The notes under the pieces: model-generated
Databases searched by the model: none
Seen by the model: only the letters and a program-made list of their open reading frames with translations
What the model was told of the DNA's origin: nothing
Assembly (NCBI RefSeq): GCF_932294415.1
Contig: NC_065545.1
Coordinates: 18,418,857 to 18,482,856, forward strand
Length of the DNA: 64,000 bases
Source of the DNA: Quercus robur
Lineage: Eukaryota > Streptophyta > Magnoliopsida > Fagales > Fagaceae
Reading direction: 5' to 3'
Program-made: the position numbers and the translations under genes
In this document: piece after piece, positions 22,875-32,600 of the stretch
Numbering within the stretch: the first letter of the stretch is position 1
Layout of the letters: every line of letters starts with the position of its first letter

Positions 22875-23550
22875 TTTCTAACTCACCATAAGTGGTCTAC
22901 TTTAGAGGCAGAATTTTTCCTCCTATTTTCTTTTTAATTATATCTGATGGTCTCTTCATGCTATTCTAAATGAAGCAGATCAGTCGAAGTATATTTTTAC
23001 ACACAGATGGCTTTGTCTATGTGTGTGTTCTATAGAAAGAGAGGAATGTGTTAAAATAAAAGATCTCAAAGTATGTAAAAGTTAAGTTTTAATTTTTACA
23101 AAACCTAGCTTTTGGATCTTCTTTTTCCTTGAATTTTTAGTTTTTTATGTTTCAAGAAAAAAAAGACATAAAAAGATAACAAAAATACAAATTTATCTCT
23201 ATTTTTAACAGAGATTGGTAATGAGAGACAAAGAGAATTAACCTCAAGTAGATAAAATGCCAATTTTTAAATCACAAATAGGCAAAATATTTTTCTGGCA
23301 AACTACATATGGGCAAAGTGTAATTTCTTCTTCAAAGAAATCAACAAAAGTAATAAAATAAAATAAAAAATAAAAACGTTTTTGTTTTGTTATTATATAG
23401 GTTATAAATGCATAAATAATTATATAGGTTGCAGTTACTTTATGAGCCTGCCATATTAATTAGGGTTTACTTAAGCCTTAAAGGCTTCAACCAACATTCA
23501 ACCAAGCCAAGCAGTAAGCATTAAACACTGATTGATTGGAGATGGTATTG

Positions 23551-23634
23551 TGTGTTTCTGTTGCATGCTTCTTCACCCCCACATCATGGGGTCCACCCTC
23601 ATGTGAGGGTGAAGAAGCATGCAATGGAAACACA
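23551..23634. repeat. Near-perfect 28-bp-arm hairpin
   Basis: The left arm (23551-23578, TGTGTTTCTGTTGCATGCTT..) pairs with the right arm (23607-23634) with two mismatches in 28. The stem extends inward through CACAT..ATGTG, leaving a small loop around GGGGTCCACC. It could be a MITE core, since the loop resembles the centre of the MITE at 26408-26562, or a miRNA-like fold. No known miRNA is recognised. Confidence 0.8.
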
Positions 23635-23738
23635 CAGAAGTTTCTCGATTGATAGGGGTGGCACAAATTCAAGCCAAATCATTTTCAACATTGGCACAAG
23701 TTTATTTGTGTTCCTAGCTTTTCAAGTAACATTGTATC

Positions 23739-23898
23739 AGTAGGTTCTAGTTAGCTCAATCGATAAAGTCTTTGATGATTGAATAAGATATCTAGAGTTC
23801 AATTCCTGCCTACGCCAAAAATTTATTGGTGTCTTTGTTTGATGATAAAAAACTATCATCAGAAATAGACACTATAGGTTGAAAACTCTCTTAAAAAA
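23739..23898 (+). mobile_element. tRNA-derived SINE (same family as 15318-15473)
   Basis: Starts AGTAGGTTCTAGTTAGCTCA (A-box TTAGCTCAATCGA), has the B-box-like GAGTTCAATTCCTGCC, the shared middle block AAAAAACTATCATCAG, and a poly-A tail near 23893-23901. The flanks AACATTGTAT (23728) and AACATTATTGTAT (after the tail) suggest an imperfect target duplication. Confidence 0.75.
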
Positions 23899-23899
23899 A

Positions 23900-25100
23900 A
23901 ACATTATTGTATTAGACTATACTCAAATAGGATCACGAATTAAATATTTTAAACTATATTGTAAAGGTTATAGTATTGACTTCAAGAGATATATATATAT
24001 ATATATATATTTCATTGAGAGGAAGAACAAAGAGCCACAAGCCTACAAGAAGACAATCCCATCTTTCTCGGTATCATCATGAACCCACTTTGTGCAATGT
24101 GTACATGGTCCCATTTCTACTCACCTAACAAATTGTATGGCTCTTAAAGGATCCACTGCATCCAAAGGGGTCAGAGAATCACTGAATTGTGAGAAGGACA
24201 AAACTTATCCTGTTATAATTCTCATTTTCCATAGAAATGCCAATTGATGTTAACACATAACAGAGCACGGGTTATATTGTCGTTTCAGAAAAAAATTACC
24301 CACTGGTAAAATTGAATAAAAAGTAGGTGTAGTACTATTAAAGTATGCAAATCAAAATCATATCATGGTCCTACCAGTTATATTATCACACTTACCTGTC
24401 CCGAAATTATTGGATTGTGATGAAATAATAGAGGTTGGCAAAGAGAAATGAGGATATTCAATTGTCATTTTATGTCTCTCTGGCACGTTGAAGGGGGTCA
24501 TTACCCTTGGTACTCTAGTGTTTTATCATGATTCATTGCCGACAGGAATGAATGACCCCCACAAACACATCTGCCAATCTAAGTTCTCTTAAGAAAAAAA
24601 AAAGTGAACAACAAAAAAAAAGTACATGTTTAGTTTTTTATATATGAATATTGTACTGGTAAAACTTATTCATAAATAGGAGGAATTACAAAGAGAGCAT
24701 GCTATCGTTCACTCTGATTACAAACTCAACACAAGGAGGGTCACCGTCCAAATTAATCAAAACAGTCATTTATTGTTCAATAAAGATCACTTCTCCAAGG
24801 CATGAGAGAGAATACGTGAAATATTATTTGTCTTGCGAAACATGAGGTGTGCTTCTATATTAAGTGAAACATGTGTTTCTCAAAAAAAAAAAAAAAAGTG
24901 AAACATGTGGTATTTTGATTCCAAATACTTCCTCTAAAGTAATTATGTCCACCATTACTTGCATCTTGGCCTCATGCAATGCATCTTTCACTTTATAACA
25001 GTCTAAAAGTTCTAAAATTCTAAGATTAAGGGACTAAAATATTTAAAAATTTAAGAAGGTTATATAGGAAATATGAAAATTTTGGAAAGATACATATATA
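23900..25100. other. AT-rich intergenic DNA without recognised features
   Basis: Contains a (TA)n run near 23991-24010 and scattered poly-A runs (such as 24882-24897). No exon signals or bounded repeat was found. Confidence 0.5.
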
Positions 25101-25107
25101 TACTTAA

Positions 25108-25307
25108 GGTGCGTTTGGGACGGTAGTTGCGTTTGTGTTTACAAAGGTTGCAATTTTTTTTTACTGGTCCATAGCACTTTTCATGTACCAATCAATTGAC
25201 AAAAACGCATGAATAGTAATTTGCAGCAATAAAAAAATATTTTGTTACAATATTTTTAACATTAAGCTTTCAACTTTCAGCAAAATAAGCGATATCTAAA
25301 CGCACAT
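25108..25307. mobile_element. hAT-like MITE of about 200 bp
   Basis: Left end GGTGCGTTTGGGA and right end TATCTAAACGCACA are inverted repeats (GTGCGTTTGG/CTAAACGCAC). The interior is AT-rich and non-coding. GTGCGTTTGG is a common terminus of small plant MITEs. Confidence 0.65.
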
Positions 25308-25936
25308 TTATTGCAAAATTTAACTAAATACAATGATAAAAATAGGATTCTTTTCAAATAGTATTCATAAGACCGCCTTATAAGACCATTTTCTCACCTG
25401 TTGATAGAGCTCCTTCCTTGCATCAAACATTAGATACTATTACATTAGCTATACAGCACGTTAATTAAGGGCATAGAAGTGCCAAAGACAGAAACACAAT
25501 TGTGGCCTTCAAAATTGATGTCAACCAATAAAGTGATCTATATTATAAAATAGTATCGGAGGTCTTAATGTCTTATAGGTTTTTATTCATTGAGATTCTA
25601 TACCTACCCATGTTGTCACGTTGGATTAGAAAAAGAGTTCCAAGGTTTGTGGTCATTCCACTGCTCTTATTATTACCTTGGCTGCCTGCCATGTTAGGGT
25701 TCCCCCACCATTGCTCCCACAATGTTTAGCACGCCTTTCTGTTTTTCAATCAAACTCCAAGTTCTTTCTTCAATTAAACAACAATTGTCCCTACCAATAT
25801 CATTGTGCCCCACAATGTCTACCTCACTAGCTTCTTCTTTTTTTCTTTTTCTTTTTCTTTCTATTTTATAAAAAAATTCACTTTCCTTATATTTGATACT
25901 ATTGCTTGCTTTATTTAATTTCCTTGTTAAAGACAT

Positions 25937-26255
25937 ATTCTTATTGTGTATTAAAAATATATAAAGGACTGTTATTTATATAAACAGGATATGTGTGCTC
26001 TACTAGCAAATAAAATATGAGTGCAATACCAAAAACAAAATTAGAACAACTGGCCTAATTAAGCTCATTACGCTTATATTCTAATAGCTCTCTGAAACTC
26101 ATGCTGGGTGAATAGAGACCAACAGCCCCTCTCAAACACGGTCTTATTGTATATAAAAATTGTATAAAAATAAATAAGGGACTGTCAATTTATATAGACA
26201 AAATATGTGTATTCTACTAGCAATATGAGTGTAACACAAAAAAACTTGAAACAAT
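25937..26255. repeat. Decayed local duplication upstream of the dehydroquinate/shikimate gene
   Basis: Sequence around TCTTATTGTGTATTAAAAAT...GGACTGTTATTTATATAAAC...ATATGTGTGCTCTACTAGCAA (from 25937) recurs with many differences from about 26142 (TCTTATTGTATATAAAAATT...ATATGTGTATTCTACTAGCAA). The offset is about 205 bases. Confidence 0.7.
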
Positions 26256-26407
26256 GTGCGCAAGTGGAAATCTTAGCCCTAGGTGACCTCAAGGGTGAGG
26301 TGAAATATGTTCTGTGCCATGTGGCCTATTCCTATTTATAAAATATTATTTTTAGTTGAATCGAATCATTGTTAGTTTTTTTTACGTTGCAGTGACATCT
26401 CTGCTAT

Positions 26408-26562
26408 GAGTAATTCTTAGGTACTCCTGGAGCACGGAAAATGGTGCTCCCTTCTCTCACATTCATGGTAGGTTCCGCTTATTAAATTCATGGTGGGGTC
26501 CACCATATGTGAGAGGAGGGAACATCATTTCACTATACTCCGGGACTATCTAAGAATTTTCC
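26408..26562. mobile_element. Mutator-like MITE directly upstream of a TATA box
   Basis: 155 bp with imperfect inverted ends (GAGTAATTCTTAGGTACTCC / GACTATCTAAGAATTTTCC). It is flanked by the exact 9-mer CTCTGCTAT at 26399-26407 and 26563-26571. A 9-base duplication is typical of Mutator-type insertion. A second copy lies at 51807-51967. The right duplication supplies the first bases of the TATAAAT at 26569. Confidence 0.9.
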
Positions 26563-26568
26563 CTCTGC

Positions 26569-26575
26569 TATAAAT
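26569..26575 (+). promoter_or_regulatory. TATA box of the dehydroquinate/shikimate gene
   Basis: TATAAAT lies 110 bases before the ATG at 26685. It is followed by a C/T-rich leader (about 26611-26676), a common plant 5' UTR composition. The first three bases are the last three of the MITE target duplication. Confidence 0.7.
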
Positions 26576-26684
26576 TAACAAGCTTGCTCATTGGTGGCTA
26601 GTGAGGTTCTAAAATTTCTCTCTCAATTTCTCACTTCTCTCACTTTCTCTATCTTTGTCTTTCTATCATCCATCTCAAATAATA

Positions 26685-29600
26685 ATGGCATTCAAGAAAA
26701 ACCTGCTAGTGTGCACACAACTACAATGTGAGACCATGGAAGAAATGCTGGCTTCAATGGAGAAAGCCAAGGCAGAAGGTGCAGACCTTGTGGAGCTTTG
26801 CATAGATTCCATGTCATTCTCCCACACTTCTGAGGTTGAGAAGCTCATCAAACAAAGAGCTTTGCCAGCCATAGTCTCTTACAGGTAGCACCTCTTACTC
26901 ATACTTCTCCCACAATAGTATAGGTCTCCATCTATTTTGTCACCTCCAATTCTCTCCCACAGTATTTGAAAAGGCTCCTCCTCTTCATTTGCCTAAAAAA
27001 ATGTCCCTTTTGATATTGCTTCATTTAAAATTTTATTCTCCTTCTACTATGTAAGGATGATTTTATATAATATGATATTATATTCACTTTTAGATTTTTA
27101 AACCACCATATCCTAATATCATCTCCAGCAAAAAAATATATATATCCAGCAAAGAAATATCCTTATATCATCAAATGGACCTTCTCCATTCAAATCAAGT
27201 GAGGAAAATCTCTGCTCATGAAAAACATAATGTCACAATCTGCTAAATATAAAAGATCTTCTTTTGTTCAGAAGCTTGTCACCTTTAATGAATGAATAAA
27301 AATCTTCTATCCAACCAATGAAAGGTATACTCCACTCATAGTAACCAAAATTTAAAATAATATCAGCTGGTAGAGTATAAAATGAAAACTCAGATTGGGA
27401 CATAAGATTTTTATCAATTATGATGTTCAAAACCATTTTATTAATTATTTTCTTTTTACAATTAACTCAAACTAGTCTAGACTATTTAGCAGAGAAAAGA
27501 AAAAGAAAGTAAAAAGAGAAGAAAAAACCCAGAGAAATTGATTCCAGTTGAACAATAAGCCAACTCAAAACACTTATTGCCACACTATTGTCCCCTATGC
27601 CACCTTTTAATTTGCATGTGTAATAAGGGAACTTTTCAAATGAGCTTTTTGATCTAATCTGCAGGAATCAATAGAGAAGCTAAATCCCTTGTGATATGAC
27701 AGATTTGGCTCTTTAAATCTATAGATTTAAATACAATTCTTTGTGACTTTCCCCTAGTACAGTGTTTAACTGTTAATACACAAAACTCTAAGGGCTTGAC
27801 TAAGTGAATCCTAAGTCTCATGATATTCATGAGATCCTGAATTCGAATTTTCTTGCCAGCATTTTAGAGCTACTCTCAAGAAATTCCTCTCTATAACTCA
27901 GTATGTGTGGAATAGAAGGACTGTACATAATCAAAAGTAATCAAATATTCGAAGAGATTTAGGTACCTCCAAAACTACTTCCTTCGTCTTCATCCAACGT
28001 CGGTTAAGTGGTACAACTTTGTTTTTTTGGCAGTGAGTTCAATCACATGGAATTGAAGTGAGGTGGTCTCCTTTCAAAATAACTTACATATAATGGCCCT
28101 TTAGATAGGACATGGTACTTTTGTTTGATTGCCTACTTTTCAATTGACAAACCTAATTTTTGTTGGCCCCGTCGTACCTATATATGTAAAATTATGTCAG
28201 TGATCGTATCTCAAAAAGATGCAATTCTTACCAAGTGTATAGTTATCATCTAGCTTTTTTGGATGCGAATCACGTGCATACATATAGGTGAGATTCACAT
28301 CTTAATCATATAACTCGTACAATAAGCAACGGACGACCCGTGGCCGTGGGAACAATGTTGAGTAAAGTTCCCAAATTTTAATTGGACCGACAACCAATTC
28401 ATGATTAATTAGACTGTGAACATTGATATGAATGCCAACACTGGCTTTCTCATCAACTAGTTATTATTAAGTAGATATGTCCAGTGTGGGGGGCTATTGC
28501 ACTTTTAAAAAATTATTATTATTATTAAGTTTAAGAATATTATTAAATTTTTTTTCTTAGTGCTAGTTTGCCAAAACTTTTTTTAGTTTATTTCTAGTTT
28601 ATCTACAATTTCTTAAATTTTATTTTTTTTAGATATAATTGTACTTTTACTTAATAAATAAATAAATAAAACTCAATATTCCAATGAAAATAAGATCTCC
28701 CAAATGCACACTTAAGAAGTAGAAATTTAGCATAAAAAAAAAAGATGTAGAAATTTATTGGTATTACTTAGAACTGTATCCATTAAGATTAAATTATGTG
28801 GGATTAATGTAAAATTTAAAAATATTTCATCATTAAAATAATCTCCCTTAAATTTTGAAAAATAAAAAATATCCTCCTATTTTTATAAATGACACTGCAT
28901 CCCATGTTTTATTTGATTTATACAACAAATAATCCCTTATGACTATTTATATCCATTACAAATTGAATCAAATACATATTTTTTTAAATCCATTTTCCAT
29001 CCAAAATGATACTTATTAACCAAATTGATTATATGATAAGAAAGAAAAAAAAAATAGCCTCAAGTGGTTAAATACTTTTTTTGAAAATTGAAGGGGGTTT
29101 CTAAATTCTAACATTTTCCAAAACTTTAGTAGATGTTAGTGTAATTTATTTAAATAATTATTACAATATAGTGAGTTAGCTTATTTTATTTTGAAAAAAA
29201 CTATAATTATCTATTAAAAATGATTAATGAAAAAAAATTTTGTTTCCCTACCGGAAGAGGGGAAAGTAGATGTGGTCCAACACTCCAAGACTGTGGGGAC
29301 TGAGACGTGTAGCTGAGCCTGAGCCATAAATAGCTTATCACTACCAAACTGACCTGCAACCATACAAACAACATAAAACACGTAGTTTGGACAATGTTCT
29401 AGAGATCCACAGCTTTCCTGGGTTTGACAAGTACATCTTTTCCATATTTTCGTTCTCCACGTGTTTTCTATTCTGTTTTTGGTTTTTTGGGTCTATCTGC
29501 GGCACTCTGGCCCAACCCAATAATTAATAAGTGTGACATATTTTGACGTTTTCAAAGAAGATATATAAATTTATAGACTTTACCAAAATAATGCAAGTTA

Positions 29601-32600
29601 CATAGCATTTTGGTTTGACTAGATTGTTTTTACTTTATTTATCTATTTATAATTTGATAGTTATAATGGAATGAAATTATTTGTGTTTTTTTTTTTTTTT
29701 TTTTTTATAAGATAGAATTCTACTCTAACCTAATCTAAGTGTATATATGTGTAAAACTCATTTCTGGATACTTGAACCCCAGTCCTTACCCCCCACACCG
29801 CACAAACACTTATACTTGTAGAGTAACCACCGCACCAAGGATGTGCGGTAATAGGAAATGTTAATTAAATTACAAGACTTTTGGTTAGATTTGTTTGATG
29901 AGTAATACTATAGTCACAAATTATTTTACAATATTTTTATAAACTGTTGAAATAACAAATTTTTAAGGGTTATTATTTGGTCTCACCATTAACATCATTT
30001 TTTTACTTACTAATAACCTTTCATTACATCAACAGTTTGTAAAATAGTTTGTTTCCTTTAACATTTTTCTTGTTTGATTGCTGATGAGTGATGAGCATTT
30101 TTCTTGTTTGATTGATGATGAGTGATGACATTTATGTGAATTAAAGGACTTTTCAAAATTATTGATTCATATTTGGGTCCACCATATTGTAATCAAGCCA
30201 TGTGACATTGTCAAGTTTATTTCATATCACATTATGGCATTTTATAGGTTTCTTAATGATTGTAATATCTTAGAAACTAAAATTACCTTATTAAAAAAGC
30301 ACTAAAATTTCTGAGATAATTTCAGGCTGAAAGGAACTCATTAGTAAAACTTTGCTTTTTGATGGGCAAATAGATTACTTTAGTGAGTGTACCCCCACCC
30401 ACGAGATGTTATCTTGTGCCCAAGATTTTTTCCCCACCCACAATGGATGGGTAGCAGCAGCCCATTTCTCAAATTTCAAAAAAAAAAAAAAAACCTGTAG
30501 TGAGTGTACTTCAAAGTTCAAATTGAATGGGTCTTGATCACCATGCCAAAAAGCCAACAATTCACTTCAAGGGTCTCATAGCTTAGTGGCATGTCCGGAT
30601 AGCTCAATTCCAATATGAGGTTTCTTCTCTAGCTCAATGTAGCCAAAAGTGAGGAGGTAAAACACAAAAATCAAAAACAAAAACAAAAACAAAAAAAACA
30701 AAAAAAAAAAAACCCACCAAAATCAAATATTGGAGAGACCATACTAGATTAAAGAATGCATATGAGAGGATTCTTTATAATTATTCACAAGAAAAGAAAA
30801 AAAAAGATCTTAAATGACATTTTTTTCAGCAAAATAGTGTTCCCTACAAAATATTAACAAATATAATTCAAGCACACACGATTTATGAAATGGTGTAGCA
30901 CCCTTTAAATTAAAGAACTTCTAAGAATTTTAAAACTCGGAGTTCATTTTGACAATAACAAGGAAAGTAAGAATAAAGAAGTAAACCAAACATGTTCAAA
31001 TTAGTGCTATAATAATAGCAGTACTAACTAGTAACTATTAAGAGTAACAATTAGGTGGATAAAAATTCCTTGATATTTACCACAATTGCCATTCACAGGC
31101 TCAAATCATCAAGGACTTCAGGCAAAGGAGAATGCAAGACTACCTGCATGCAAGTACTGAGACTGGCTCTTGAATTAGATGTTGAATTCGTTGAAATGGA
31201 TTTTGAGGTAGTCATCCCTTTTTTTTCAAACCCCTCCTCCCTTTGGAATATAAACTATAAAGTATTACTTATCCACTTGTCCTTATATAACTGTCATAAC
31301 TACGACAAGAAGTACACTCTACACTATTTTATATTTTTAATTTCGGGTTCATAATGAAAATCTTAAGTCTTAAACATCTGTCTTCATTTGTGTTAATATG
31401 TAAGACATATATAGTGTTGAAAACCCAAACTAGTACATTGAAATTTGGTCCGAATATTTGTTTTTGCCATATATAACTATATCTAAAGTTCATTTAGCTT
31501 TGTTGTTTTCTTTAATACTCCCAACTAAAGTGAAAAATTTCAGGTGGCTTCTGATATTGGCATGGCTGAATGCATGTACAAGCGTGCCAATAGCAAAATA
31601 ATTGTCTCAAGCTTTGTGAATGGTGGGAAACCTTCAAATGAAAGACTTGGTAATCTGATTGCATGTATGCAATCAACTGGAGCAGATGTTATTAAGCTTG
31701 TTATTGATGTGGATTATATCACAGATTTGGCACCGGTTTTCCAGATGCTTGCTCATTGCCAGGTATTTGTTTATACAATTGATGTCACAAATTCAACAGC
31801 ATGCATATTAAGTTACGTATTGCTTTCCTCGTATTAGTTGTGACATTCTTAATGGGGCGCAGATTTTCACGAGGACATCACAAATTTGCAAGTATTCATT
31901 ATATGTTAGTTGTGACATTCTCCAAGTATTCATTGTAACATTCTTTAATGGTCTGTAGTTTCTTTCTTGTGTTTGCTGTGATAAATTCTGTTCTGTATTG
32001 GTATTATATGTTTCCTAAAACAATGTAACACTAAAAAGTAGCATTTGTTAGAAAGACTCATGGCTTAAGATATAACATGGTCTCTAGAACACTACAATGC
32101 AGCATTTCAAAACAACCTTAAACGCAAAAACTAAAAAGCAGAGTTAGAATTCATCCTGCACCTCTAGTACTTTCTTTGTTTTCAAAAGTTTTTCAGGCAT
32201 AAAGGAATATCAGATATTCTTCTTTCTACTTATTTTTTCAAATTAAATTAATTCAGTTTTCTTTCTATAGTATAAACAACATTAGTCATTTACTACTTCT
32301 ATGTGTATCTCCAGGTGCCATTAATTGCTATTGCAGTGGGTAGCAGAGGTCTAATAAGCCAACTATTGGGTCCTAAATTTGGTGGATTTTTAGTGTATGG
32401 ATCTCTGGAAGGAAAATCAGTACCTGGGTTGCCAACTTTAGTCAGCCTTAAACATGTTTACAAACTTGAATACTTGAATGCAGATACAAAAGTTTTTGGA
32501 CTCATTTCAAATCCAGTAGGTCATAGCAAGGGTCCTATTCTGCACAACCCTGCCTTTAGACACACAGGATATAATGGAATTTATGTTCCCATGCTGGTCG

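Larger units (their letters stand above)
18556..23335. mobile_element. MULE-like element carrying a host gene fragment, interrupted by an LTR element
   Basis: Inverted arms of roughly 300-350 bases lie at about 18556-18890 and 22990-23335. The outer ends read GAGGAAATTACACTTTGC and, on the opposite strand, GAAGAAATTACACTTTGCCC. Further in, both arms share blocks such as AAAAGATCT, AAAACCTAACTTTT-like and ACATAAAAAAATAAAAA. Between the arms, outside the nested LTR element (18931-22548), lie about 50 bases on the left and about 430 on the right. The right-hand part reads as a fragment of a RUS/DUF647 gene. Long terminal inverted repeats enclosing a host gene piece are typical of Pack-MULEs. A 9-base target duplication could not be established because the flanks are A-rich. 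Confidence 0.65.
26885..31098 (+). other. Intron 1 of the dehydroquinate/shikimate gene (4.2 kb)
   Basis: Donor CAG|GTAGCA and acceptor TTCACAG|GC. The content is AT-rich with a reverse-oriented SINE at 29685-29850, a possible SINE at 30566-30715 and a small tandem duplication (CATTTTTCTTGTTTGATTG, twice near 30063-30117). It is by far the longest intron of the gene; the others are about 90-550 bases. Confidence 0.85.

Noticed and set aside
26675-26872. Minus-strand ORF opposite exon 1 of the dehydroquinate/shikimate gene
   Set aside because: It is an antisense shadow of a well-supported exon.
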